Shown in pieces: positions 27,205-35,440 of a stretch of DNA of 64,000 nt. The stretch comes from Micromonospora matsumotoense (lineage in GTDB: Bacteria; Actinomycetota; Actinomycetes; Mycobacteriales; Micromonosporaceae), in NCBI RefSeq assembly GCF_900091525.1, contig NZ_FMCU01000011.1, forward strand, positions 151,219-215,218, given 5' to 3'. A model generated the notes under the pieces. It did no database searches. It worked only from the letters and a program-made list of their open reading frames with translations, and had not been told where the DNA came from. The position numbers were made by a program, and so were the translations under genes. Position 1 is the stretch's first letter. Every line of letters starts with the position of its first letter.

Positions 27205-30200
27205 GTGACCGATACTCCCGAGTCCACCCCGAACGAGCCGGAGACCCCCGAGACACCAGTCGCGGCGGTCGTCCAGCACGACCGGATCGAGCCGGTCGGG
27301 CTCGAGGTCGAGATGCAGCGCTCGTACCTCGACTACGCGATGAGCGTGATCGTCGGGCGGGCACTGCCGGACGTCCGGGACGGGCTCAAGCCGGTCCACC
27401 GCAAGATCCTCTACGCCATGTACGACTCGGGTTACCGGCCGGACCGGGGCTACGTGAAGTGCTCCCGGGTCGTCGGCGACGTGATGGGGCAGTTCCACCC
27501 GCACGGTGACTCGGCCATCTATGACGCGCTGGTCCGGATGGCCCAGCCCTGGTCGCTGCGCTACCCGCTGGTCGACGGCAACGGAAACTTCGGTTCGCCC
27601 GGAAACGATCCGGCTGCGGCTATGAGGTACTGTTTGGCGGCAAATGTCCGTATTGGTACGGCTGTCGGCAGCGTGCGGATCGCCGACGTCGTGCCGGACG
27701 CCGCGCCGAACAGCGAGACCGACGTCGACCTCAAGGTCCGCGACCGCAACGGCGACCTGGTCCGCGCCTCGAAGTTCTTCCACTCCGGCGAGCACCCGAC
27801 GTTGCGGCTGCGCACCCGCGAGGGGTACGAGCTGACCGGCACCCACAACCACCCGGTGCTCTGCCTGGTGGACGTGGCCGGGGTGCCGACCCTGCTCTGG
27901 AAGCTGCTCGCCGAGATCTCCCCGGGCGACCGGGTGGTCCTCCAGCGGACGGTGCCGGACGAGATCGGCTACCCGATGCTGGAGCACGTCGAGGCGGCCG
28001 TGCTCGCCGGTGCCTTCGTCAGCGAGGGCTGGGTGTCCGAGGGTCGGGCCGGCTTCAACAACGTGGACCGGGAGTTCTTCGTCCGGGTCCTCGCCGCCTA
28101 CGATCTCGCGGTCGGTGGACCACGTCATGTGAGCGAGCGGACCATCGCCTCCGGCAGCGTGCTGCACGAGATGGACGTCCAGAACCTCTCGGCGTTGCGC
28201 GCCAGCGTCCTCGGCGAGCTGATCGGCGCCCGTAGCGCCGCGAAGTTCGTGCCCGAGTTCGTCTGGCAGGGACCTGCGGCGATCAAGCGCGCGTTCCTCC
28301 AGGCGTTGTTCGAGGGCGACGGATCGTCCTCGCTGCTGCCGCGCAACACCATCCAGGTCTCGTACTCGACCCGCAGCGAGCGGCTCGCCCGCGAGGTGCA
28401 GCAGTTGCTGCTGGAGTTCGGCGTGATCAGCCGGCAGACCCGGTACGACAACGGCGAGATCAAGGTGGTGGTGACCAACCGCCGCGACGCCCGGATCTTC
28501 GCCGCTCACGTCGGCTTCCTCGGCCGCAAGCAGGCCAAGCTGGAGTCCGAGCTGGCCTCGGTGCCGGCGAGCAGCACGGCGCTCTCCAGCGACCATGTGC
28601 CGCTGGTCGGTGACTTCATCCGCGAGCACGGCGCGCAGCGCTGGACGGAGCGGGACTGGCTGCGTCGGCACAACGTCGACCGGATCGAGCGTTGGGAGCG
28701 GGACCGCGACGAGATCGCCGCCCGGATCACCAACACCGAGGTGCTCGACGTGGTCGAGCCGTTGGTCGACGGGCGGTTCTACTACGCCGAGGTGGCCGAG
28801 GTCGCCGATGCGGGTGTGCAGCCGGTCTACAGCGTCCGGGTGGACACCGAGGACCACTCCTTCGTCTCCGACGGCTTCGTCAGCCACAACACCGAGTGCA
28901 AGCTCGACCCGTTGGCGATGGAGATGCTGCGGGACATCGACGAGGACACCGTCGATCTCCAGGACAACTACGACGGCCGGGCCAAGGAGCCCACCATCCT
29001 GCCGGCGCGCATCCCCAACCTGCTGGTCAACGGCTCCGAGGGCATCGCGGTCGGGATGGCCACCAAGATCCCGCCGCACAACCTGCGCGAGATCGGCGCG
29101 GCGGTGCAGTGGTGCCTGGAGAACCCGGAGGCCGACGAGGCGACCACCCTCGAAGCGCTGCTGGAGATCGTCAAGGGCCCGGACTTCCCCACCCACGGGC
29201 TGATCGTCGGTCAGTCCGCCATCCAGGACGCGTACCGGACCGGTCGCGGGTCCATCCGGATGCGCGCGGTGGTGGAGGTCGAGGAGGACAAGCGGGGCCG
29301 GCCGGCGCTGGTCGTCAGCGAGCTGCCCTACCAGGTCAACCCGGACAACCTGGCGGAGCGGATCGCCGAGCTGATCAAGGAGGGCAAGCTCGCCGGCATC
29401 GCCGACATCCGGGACGAGTCCTCCGGGCGTACCGGCATGCGGATCGTGCTGGTGCTCAAGCGCGACGCGGTCGCCAAGGTGGTGCTGAACAACCTCTACA
29501 AGCACACCCAGCTCCAGGAGACCTTCGGCGCCAACATGCTGGCGCTGGTCGACGGGGTGCCGCGCACGCTCAACCTGGCCCAGTTCCTCCGCTACTACGT
29601 CGAGCACCAGATCGAGGTGATCCGGCGGCGGACCGCGTTCCGGCTGCGCAAGGCCGAGGAGCGGGCGCACATCCTGCGCGGTCTGTCCAAGGCGCTGGAC
29701 GCGCTGGACGAGGTGATCGCCCTGATCCGGCGTTCGCCCACCGTCGACGACGCCCGGCAGGGCCTGATCCGGCTGCTGGAGATCGATGAGATCCAGGCGA
29801 CCGCGATCCTGGACATGCAGCTGCGCCGGCTGGCCGCGCTGGAGCGGCAGCGGATCCTGGACGACCTGGCCAAGCTGGAAATCGAGATCGCCGACCTCAA
29901 GGACATCCTCGCCAAGCCGGAGCGGCAGCGGAAGATTGTCTCCGAGGAGCTGAGCGAGATCGTCGCGAAGTGGGGCGACGAGCGGCGTACGAAGATCATC
30001 CCGTTCGACGGCGAGGTCTCGATGGAGGACCTGATCGCCCGCGAGGACGTGGTGGTCACCATCACCCGCACCGGGTACGCCAAGCGCACCAAGGTCGACC
30101 TCTACCGCTCCCAGCGGCGCGGCGGCAAGGGCGTGAGCGGCGCAACGCTGCGGCAGGACGACATCGTCAGCCACTTCTTCGTATGCTCCACACACGACTG

Positions 30201-30987
30201 GATTTTGTTCTTCACCAACAAGGGCCGCGTGTACCGGGCCAAGGCGTACGAGTTGCCCGAGGCCAGTAGGGTGGCCAAGGGCCAGCACGTGGCCAACCTG
30301 CTCGCCTTCCAGCCGGACGAGCAGATTGCGCAGATCATCGAAATCCCGAACTACCAGGTGGCTCCCTACCTGGTACTGGCCACGAGAAACGGCCTGGTGA
30401 AGAAGACCCGACTCGAGGAGTTCGACTCCAACCGGTCCGGCGGCGTCATCGCGATCAACCTGCGCGATGAGGACGAGCTGGTCGGTGCCGTCCTCGTGGC
30501 GCCGGAGCAGGATCTGCTGCTGGTCTCGAAGAAGGCGCAGGCGATCCGGTTCAACGCCTCCGACGAGGCGCTGCGCCCGATGGGCCGGGCCACCTCGGGC
30601 GTGATCGGCATGCGCTTCACCGACGACGACGTCCTGCTGGCCATGGAGGTCGTCCGGGAGGGTCTGGACGTCCTGGTGGCCACGAACGGGGGATATGCGA
30701 AACGCACCCCGATCGAGGAATACCCGGTCCAGGGTCGGGGAGGTAAGGGCGTGTTGACTGCGAAGATCACCGAGCGCCGCGGTGGTCTGGTCGGCGCGGT
30801 CGTGATCGACCCGGACGACGAGCTGTTCGCGATCACCAGCAACGGCGGCGTCATTCGGACTCCGGTGAAGCCTGTACGCCGCACCCGTGACCGGAACACA
30901 ATGGGGGTCAAGCTGATGGACCTCCCGGACGGCGTGACTATCGTGGCGATTGCTCGCAATGCCGACGAGCCTGACGAACAGGACTAG
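27205..30987 (+). CDS. gyrA: DNA gyrase subunit A precursor containing an intein
   Basis: Breakage-reunion subunit of gyrase. The 1260-residue precursor comprises an N-extein of 142 residues ending DPAAAMRY, a 420-residue intein, and a C-extein of 698 residues starting TECKLDPLAMEML. Spliced GyrA would be 840 residues, a normal length. The catalytic tyrosine is the last residue before the intein (AMRY). The extein includes the quinolone region HPHGDSAIYDALVRMAQPW and six C-terminal beta-pinwheel repeats with the GyrA box (QRRGGKG). The GTG at 27205 has AAGGG upstream. Function needs the intein to splice. Confidence 0.96.
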   Translation: MTDTPESTPNEPETPETPVAAVVQHDRIEPVGLEVEMQRSYLDYAMSVIVGRALPDVRDGLKPVHRKILYAMYDSGYRPDRGYVKCSRVVGDVMGQFHPHGDSAIYDALVRMAQPWSLRYPLVDGNGNFGSPGNDPAAAMRYCLAANVRIGTAVGSVRIADVVPDAAPNSETDVDLKVRDRNGDLVRASKFFHSGEHPTLRLRTREGYELTGTHNHPVLCLVDVAGVPTLLWKLLAEISPGDRVVLQRTVPDEIGYPMLEHVEAAVLAGAFVSEGWVSEGRAGFNNVDREFFVRVLAAYDLAVGGPRHVSERTIASGSVLHEMDVQNLSALRASVLGELIGARSAAKFVPEFVWQGPAAIKRAFLQALFEGDGSSSLLPRNTIQVSYSTRSERLAREVQQLLLEFGVISRQTRYDNGEIKVVVTNRRDARIFAAHVGFLGRKQAKLESELASVPASSTALSSDHVPLVGDFIREHGAQRWTERDWLRRHNVDRIERWERDRDEIAARITNTEVLDVVEPLVDGRFYYAEVAEVADAGVQPVYSVRVDTEDHSFVSDGFVSHNTECKLDPLAMEMLRDIDEDTVDLQDNYDGRAKEPTILPARIPNLLVNGSEGIAVGMATKIPPHNLREIGAAVQWCLENPEADEATTLEALLEIVKGPDFPTHGLIVGQSAIQDAYRTGRGSIRMRAVVEVEEDKRGRPALVVSELPYQVNPDNLAERIAELIKEGKLAGIADIRDESSGRTGMRIVLVLKRDAVAKVVLNNLYKHTQLQETFGANMLALVDGVPRTLNLAQFLRYYVEHQIEVIRRRTAFRLRKAEERAHILRGLSKALDALDEVIALIRRSPTVDDARQGLIRLLEIDEIQATAILDMQLRRLAALERQRILDDLAKLEIEIADLKDILAKPERQRKIVSEELSEIVAKWGDERRTKIIPFDGEVSMEDLIAREDVVVTITRTGYAKRTKVDLYRSQRRGGKGVSGATLRQDDIVSHFFVCSTHDWILFFTNKGRVYRAKAYELPEASRVAKGQHVANLLAFQPDEQIAQIIEIPNYQVAPYLVLATRNGLVKKTRLEEFDSNRSGGVIAINLRDEDELVGAVLVAPEQDLLLVSKKAQAIRFNASDEALRPMGRATSGVIGMRFTDDDVLLAMEVVREGLDVLVATNGGYAKRTPIEEYPVQGRGGKGVLTAKITERRGGLVGAVVIDPDDELFAITSNGGVIRTPVKPVRRTRDRNTMGVKLMDLPDGVTIVAIARNADEPDEQD
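27631..28890 (+). mobile_element. GyrA intein with LAGLIDADG homing endonuclease
   Basis: 420-residue class 1 intein at the same AMRY/TEC site used by mycobacterial GyrA inteins. Splicing residues are present: Cys1, block B TGTHNHPVLCLVD, block F YSVRVDTEDHSFVSDG, terminal His-Asn in FVSHN, and Thr as +1. The middle carries two dodecapeptides, LAGAFVSEGW at residue ~125 and LQALFEGDGS at ~223, with the catalytic acidic residues (Glu, Asp) intact. This is therefore a full-length intein, unlike the mini-intein of Mycobacterium xenopi GyrA. The first codons are A+T-richer than the surrounding gene. Confidence 0.95.
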
Positions 30988-30991
30988 TTGA

Positions 30992-31894
30992 ATGACGGAG
31001 ACACAGGCGAAGTCGGGGAACAAGGGGACCTCGGCCACCCCGGTCGACGAGGAGGCCGCCAAGAGCGGTACAACCCCCGCCGGCCGCGCCGCCGTGGGCC
31101 GGGCGACCGTCCCCGCCGACGCGCCTGCCCCGAAGTTCACCCGGGCACCCGGCATGGCACCGCCGCCGGACAAGCCCGGTGAGGACTCGGGGACGACCGA
31201 GCAGCCCCCGACGACGGGCACCGACGCGCCCTCCTCCGCCACCCAGGCGGTGGCCGCGGCGGCCAGGTCGAGCAACACGACACAGCCGATCTCGGTGGGG
31301 GCAGCCGCCTCACCGTCCACGACCGGCACCCAGCCGAAGGTCGGCGGCGGGTTCCGGCCGTCCCCGGAACCCGGGCGTCCCGCCGCAGGCGTGGGTAACG
31401 CCCGGCCCGCCAACGGCGGTGGGCTGCCACCGGGCCTCGGTGGCCCGGCCGCCGTCGGTGCCGCCCGGGTGGGTGACGCGGTACGCGCCGCGCGTACCTC
31501 GGTCAGTTCGGCCGCCTCCCGGGGGCCGCGCCGGGCCCGGCTGAACCTCAAGCGGATCGACCCGTGGTCCGTGATGAAGTTCGCCTTCGCCGTCTCCGTG
31601 GTCCTGTTCATCGTGGTGGTCGTGGCGACCTCGGTGCTCTACCTCGCGCTGGACGCGATGGGTGTCTTCCAGAGCGTCAACGACAGCCTGACCGACCTGG
31701 TCAGCGCCAGCGGTGGGCAGGGCGCCGACGGTGGCTTCCAGATCACCGCCAAGGGCGTCATCCTGACGTCCGCACTGGTCGGGCTGGTCAACGTGGTGCT
31801 GTTCACCGCGCTGGCCACCCTCGGCGCGTTCGTCTACAACGTCTGCGCCGACCTGGTCGGCGGGATCGAGCTGACGCTCGCCGAGCGCGACTGA
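30992..31894 (+). CDS. DUF3566 transmembrane protein
   Basis: 300 residues: a Pro/Thr/Ala/Gly-rich cytoplasmic region to about residue 185, then a DUF3566 domain with two membrane helices (FAVSVVLFIVVVVATSVLYL and the segment from GVILTSALVGLVNVVLF through LGAFVYNVCADLVGG). The gene follows gyrA by 4 bases and is surely cotranscribed. The same gene lies after gyrA in mycobacteria and other actinobacteria; its role is not established. Confidence 0.9.
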   Translation: MTETQAKSGNKGTSATPVDEEAAKSGTTPAGRAAVGRATVPADAPAPKFTRAPGMAPPPDKPGEDSGTTEQPPTTGTDAPSSATQAVAAAARSSNTTQPISVGAAASPSTTGTQPKVGGGFRPSPEPGRPAAGVGNARPANGGGLPPGLGGPAAVGAARVGDAVRAARTSVSSAASRGPRRARLNLKRIDPWSVMKFAFAVSVVLFIVVVVATSVLYLALDAMGVFQSVNDSLTDLVSASGGQGADGGFQITAKGVILTSALVGLVNVVLFTALATLGAFVYNVCADLVGGIELTLAERD

Positions 31895-31935
31895 TCCGAA
31901 CGGCGCCCGCCCGCCGGGCGCTACTGATCCGACCC

Positions 31936-31973
31936 GACGCCGGGGCACCGCGCACAGCGGTCGCCCCGGCGTC
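31936..31973 (+). terminator. First hairpin after the gyrA operon
   Basis: 11-bp perfect stem (GACGCCGGGGC at 31936-31946 with 31963-31973) and a 16-base loop that itself contains a CCGC/GCGG pair. Confidence 0.75.
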
Positions 31974-32018
31974 GTGCTTCCCCACCGACCCGCCGGACCG
32001 TCCCCGCGCTCATGGGCC

Positions 32019-32058
32019 GATCCAGGGGTGTCCGCGCCGGCGCGGACACCCCTGGATC
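32019..32058. terminator. 40-bp perfect palindrome
   Basis: The 20-base left half starting GATCCAGGGGTG at 32019 is exactly complementary to the right half ending at 32058, with no loop. It lies between the gyrA operon and tRNA-Ile and is probably a second, bidirectional terminator. Confidence 0.75.
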
Positions 32059-32209
32059 GCGTTGATGGAGCGGATCTCCTACCCCGCCCCCGCCGGAATC
32101 GGCTCGCCCGTTCGCCGGGTGGCCGGTACGGTCGGGATGGCGCGGGAGCATCGGCCACCCCGATTTGGGAGCGGACGATGCGATGGGTTAACCTTGCTCG
32201 TCGCTACGC

Positions 32210-32283
32210 GGGGCTATAGCTCAGTCGGTTAGAGCGCAGAGCTGATAACTCTGAGGTCGCTGGTTCGATTCCAGCTAGCCCCA
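32210..32283 (+). tRNA. tRNA-Ile (anticodon GAT)
   Basis: Acceptor stem GGGGCTA/TAGCCCC, D-loop TAGCTCAGTCGGTTAGAG, anticodon stem CAGAG/CTCTG with loop CTGATAA (anticodon GAT), and T arm with GGTTCGATTCC. Discriminator A at 32283; the CCA end is not encoded. Confidence 0.98.
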
Positions 32284-32332
32284 CCGCACACAGTTCCGAC
32301 GAGCAGTCGAGTCGAGCGCGAGGGGTCGCCCC

Positions 32333-32461
32333 ATGTTCAAGAAGCTGCTGTTCCTGGTCGGCATCATCGGTGTCGCCGCCGTGGTGGCCAAGAAGGTCAA
32401 GGCCTCCAACGACGAGCGCGCCCTCTGGCACGAGGCGACCACCTCGCCCGATCTGCGCTGA
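32333..32461 (+). CDS. DLW-39 family small protein
   Basis: 42-residue peptide MFKKLLFLVGIIGVAAVVAK continuing to ERALWHEATTSPDLR. One N-terminal membrane helix (residues ~5-19) is followed by a basic then acidic tail. The family is found between tRNA-Ile and tRNA-Ala near gyrA across actinobacteria; the tail DLR here stands where DLW is typical. GAGGGG precedes the ATG by about 7 bases. Its function is unknown. Confidence 0.85.
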   Translation: MFKKLLFLVGIIGVAAVVAKKVKASNDERALWHEATTSPDLR

Positions 32462-32503
32462 CCGGTCCGGCTCCGGCCAGCACCCGGCGGCCTGGTCCGC
32501 CCA

Positions 32504-32576
32504 GGGGCCCTAGCTCAACTGGCAGAGCACTGCCTTTGCAAGGCAGGGGTTAGGGGTTCGAGTCCCCTGGGCTCCA
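32504..32576 (+). tRNA. tRNA-Ala (anticodon TGC), integration target
   Basis: Acceptor GGGGCCC/GGGCTCC, anticodon stem CTGCC/GGCAG with loop TTTGCAA (anticodon TGC), T arm GGGGTTCGAGTCCCC, discriminator A at 32576. Its 3' half is the left attachment site of the adjacent element, so the tRNA was kept intact by integration. Confidence 0.98.
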
Positions 32577-32579
32577 CTC
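32532..32579 (+). repeat. attL core repeat
   Basis: 48 bp identical to 40632-40679; it begins GCCTTTGCAAGG inside tRNA-Ala and ends CTCCACTC. Confidence 0.92.
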
Positions 32580-32593
32580 AGCTCCCGTGCAGG

Positions 32594-33877
32594 TCACGGG
32601 GCATTTCCCCCACCCTCGTCTTCCTCGTTTGATCGACCGTTGTCATCGGTCGTCAGCGAGTCGTCAGCAGAGGGCGCGAAAACACCTCGTACGAGTCGAT
32701 GAAAATCGGCCGGCGTGTGCGTGTAGCGGTTGAGCGTGGTCGACGCCTGTTCGTGCCCCATGACCGCCTGGACGACGTTGACGGGTACGCCGCTGGAGAC
32801 AAGCCAGGTGGCGTAACCGTGCCGCAGGTCGTGAAACCGCAGCCCTCCGGCCGCCTTAACCGCGACATGGGCCACCGCGTCCCGGTGTGTGGTGAACTCC
32901 GCCGACCATTCCGCGCGTTCGCTGTCGTGCCACGTCGCCCGGAACCGGTGCGGCCCGTCCTCTGCGACGCTGCCGAGCAACCCGGCACGCACGAGGGAGG
33001 GTCGCCACACCTGGCGCCGGAAGTTGCTCCGTAGCATCGGGTCCCCTGCCTGATTGGTGAAGACCCGACCGGCAGCGCCGGGGTTCGTCAGGGCACGGTG
33101 GCGACCCAGCTCGGCGCGCAGGAACGGCGGTACGGGAACGACGCGCCGGCTCTGCGCCGTCTTCGGGTACGGCTTGTCGGCCGGGTGCCCGTTGACCTCG
33201 ATCACGACTCGCCGCACGGTCAGCGTGGCGGCCTGGTCGTCGTCGTCCGGCAGATCGATATCGGCCCACCGCAGCCCGAGGCACTCGCCCCACCGCAGCC
33301 CGGCACCGGCCGCCGCCGCGACGACGGGTCGGTGCCACTCCGGAACGCTCGGTAGAAGTAGCTCCGTCACCTGGGCGAGCGTCAGCAGGAGTTGCCCACC
33401 CGCCCGCTTGCGTTGTGCCGGCAGGCGCACGCCCTCGCACGGGTTGAACGCGATCAGCCGGCTACGCACCGCCGACGCGAGGATGGACGACAGCAGCGAG
33501 TGACACGAGGCGACGGTAGCCGGCGACAGTTCCCGACCGAGGCGAGTCACCCACTCCTGAACGGCCAGGTGGTCAATGCGGGCAACCGGCCAGGTTCCCC
33601 ACTGCGGCAGCAGCCGCGCGCGTAGGCGGGACGTCCACCCGGCCAACGTGGTTGCCTCGACCGACCGCGAGGCAAGCCAACGCTCGGCATACGTACCGAA
33701 TCGGGTTCTGCCGGCGGCGGGATCGACGTAGGTTCCCTGACTCACGGTCGTCTCCGTGGCCGCGAGGTACGCGGCGGCTTCCTTGCGAGTGCGGAAGGTC
33801 TTCGCCTTCTGACGGCCGGATGGGTCGCGCCAGTTGGCGCGGTAAGTCCCGGCGGGGGTCTTGATGATGTGTCCCAC
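32594..33877 (-). CDS. int: Tyrosine site-specific integrase
   Basis: 427-residue phage-type integrase. The arm/core-binding N-terminal half includes FRTRKEAAAYLAATE and LSPATVASCHSLLSSIL. The catalytic residues are the first Arg in GAGLRWGECLGLRW, H-x-x-R in FHDLRHGYATWLVSS, the second His in VMGHEQASTTLNRYTH, and the nucleophile Tyr in NRYTH. An insertion of about 40 residues (around HRFRATWHDSERAEWSAEF) precedes the H-x-x-R box and is unusual. The gene ends 15 bases from the attL core, the normal position. The Asp/Glu/Gly-rich C-terminus is short. Confidence 0.95.
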   Translation of the reverse strand: MGHIIKTPAGTYRANWRDPSGRQKAKTFRTRKEAAAYLAATETTVSQGTYVDPAAGRTRFGTYAERWLASRSVEATTLAGWTSRLRARLLPQWGTWPVARIDHLAVQEWVTRLGRELSPATVASCHSLLSSILASAVRSRLIAFNPCEGVRLPAQRKRAGGQLLLTLAQVTELLLPSVPEWHRPVVAAAAGAGLRWGECLGLRWADIDLPDDDDQAATLTVRRVVIEVNGHPADKPYPKTAQSRRVVPVPPFLRAELGRHRALTNPGAAGRVFTNQAGDPMLRSNFRRQVWRPSLVRAGLLGSVAEDGPHRFRATWHDSERAEWSAEFTTHRDAVAHVAVKAAGGLRFHDLRHGYATWLVSSGVPVNVVQAVMGHEQASTTLNRYTHTPADFHRLVRGVFAPSADDSLTTDDNGRSNEEDEGGGNAP

Positions 33878-34390
33878 GGTTGTGGATCTCCTTGGGTTGG
33901 TGACGGTGTGTTATCTGTGGTGCGGCCGGTGGTCGGCTGTGCTAGCAGGGCTTGCGGGGGTGGTGATTCGGGTTCTGGTGGGGGTTCGGGGTGTTGGTGC
34001 TGGTGGGCTGCTATCTGCTATGCCGCTGGTGGGGCTGGCGATTGGCTGCTAGCACGTCTGCTAGCCCTAGCAGCGCGGGGTGCTAGCGATAGCAGCTCTG
34101 CTAGGTCGTCGGTCGCCGCGTGGTTGGTGACGGAGCGTGTATCTGACGGTGAGGCGTCGCGGTCGTCTAGCGCTGCTGAACCCACGTCGGTCGGTCGCTG
34201 TGGAGGGGTTCAGTCGTTCTGACCGGTGGTGCCGATAGGCGCTAGGTGCCAGGTGGGGGCGGGGTTGGGCCGCTAGCGGTGCCGCTAGGTCTAGCGGGTG
34301 GTGGCGCTAGACCTAGCGGCACTGCCGGCCGATGAGATGGCCCCTCCCCCGGGTGTGCGGCTCGGCAGGCACCGACCGGGGGGGGCCATC
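33878..34390. repeat. CTAG-rich non-coding region between int and xis
   Basis: 513 bases with no credible gene. It is packed with GCTAGC/CTAG-containing motifs, which are rare elsewhere in this genome: for example CGCTAGCG at 34271-34278, CGCTAGGTCTAGCG at 34283-34296 and its exact inverse CGCTAGACCTAGCG at 34305-34318. More GCTAG copies occur around 34050-34115. It may be a replication origin, arm-type integrase sites or operators. Confidence 0.6.
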
Positions 34391-34717
34391 TCATGCGCCG
34401 TTGCGTCGGTGCTGGCGTTGTTCGGCGCGTTCCATGCGGTCCAGTTCGGCGGCTACGTCCTCGGTGCTGGCCTCGGGCAGGTCGTCAAGCCAGCGGTGGA
34501 GTCGGCCTTTGGGGATGAGCCACCGGCCGCCGAGCTTGATCGCGGGGATTTCGCCGGAGCGGACGAGGGCGTAGGTGGAGCCGAGGGACAGCGACAGGAT
34601 CTCGGCGGTTTCGGCGACGGTGTAGACGGCGCTGACGACAGGCGCGCTGCGGGTGTTGGAGATGCCCCCCGCCTCGGTTGGGATAGGGCGCTGCGGGAAC
34701 GGGATGACCGTGCTCAC
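34391..34717 (-). CDS. xis: Excisionase-like helix-turn-helix protein
   Basis: 108 residues with a MerR/excisionase-type winged HTH: VYTVAETAEILSLSLGSTYA, then LVRSGEIPAIKLGGRWLIPK and GRLHRWLDDLPE. The C-terminus is Glu/Arg/Gln rich. Such proteins bend DNA beside att sites and drive excision, and this one lies directly upstream of the integrase. GTG at 34717 is chosen for GGAGGAAGC upstream. Confidence 0.85.
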   Translation of the reverse strand: MSTVIPFPQRPIPTEAGGISNTRSAPVVSAVYTVAETAEILSLSLGSTYALVRSGEIPAIKLGGRWLIPKGRLHRWLDDLPEASTEDVAAELDRMERAEQRQHRRNGA

Positions 34718-35440
34718 GGGTGCTTCCTCCTGGGTAGCGGTACTACTTCGCCGACTGCTGGTAGCAGCACTAGGCGACGTAGTAGGCGGGGTAGCGGTAG
34801 CGGCTGCTGGGGGTCGGTGGAGGGCGGTGGGGCGGGTTTTCGGGGTGTCGGCGGTGGGTGCCGCTACCCGCGACCCGGTGCCGTTCGTGCTGGCCGGGCA
34901 GGTCGCGGTGCGGGTCGCGTCGGCGCGACCGGTCGCGGGTGGGCCGCGACCTGGCGGCCGGGGTGACGGATGCGACCTGGCCGTGACGCAGCGCCCGCGC
35001 GGTCGAGCTGGGCGGCGCGGTGACAACCGGGGTTGTCGCCAGGTGGGTTCCGTCGCGGGTGACTAGGAGATGCCTGGTCGCCGTGCTGGCCGCTGGCGCG
35101 GGTGGGGCGGGTAGCGGTGGTGTGGGTCCTAGACCGCTAGTGCGCTGGTCGGCAGCGCTCCTAGGTCTAGAAGGTGGTCGGTCCTAGGGCTAGGAGGGCC
35201 GGCGGTCGGGTGACGGATGCCAGCCGGCGGGGTTGCATCACGCCCGCTGTGCGGCCCGGTGCCGACCGTTCCCGGTCCGTCTGTCCCTGGGGTGGAGGGC
35301 CGGCGGGGTGGTGGTGGCGCTGACACGTTGACACCCCCTCGTGATCGGCGGGTTTGTGCTGGTCGGGGCGGGTGTCGCGCTGTCAGCGCCGACCGTTGAC
35401 AGGCGTTGACAGCGCTGACACCTGGCCGCGTCTAGTGGGG
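34718..35440. other. Non-coding stretch with CTAG and TTGACA motifs
   Basis: 723 bases between xis and the ATPase gene, no supported gene. At 35125-35200 further CTAG motifs occur (CCTAGACCGCTAG, CCTAGGTCTAG). At 35318-35421 there are repeated [CT]TGACA elements and an inverted pair TGTCAGCGC (35381-35389) and GCGCTGACA (35412-35420). Candidate iterons or operators. Confidence 0.5.

Noticed and set aside
27199..31611. A 1470-codon open frame on the minus strand opposite gyrA
   Set aside because: It is the high-GC antisense shadow of gyrA and the intein, with His/Arg/Asp-rich sequence and no family features.
33869..34222. Plus-strand frame in the int-xis gap
   Set aside because: Gly/Ser/Ala-rich translation of the CTAG repeat field; no start signal.
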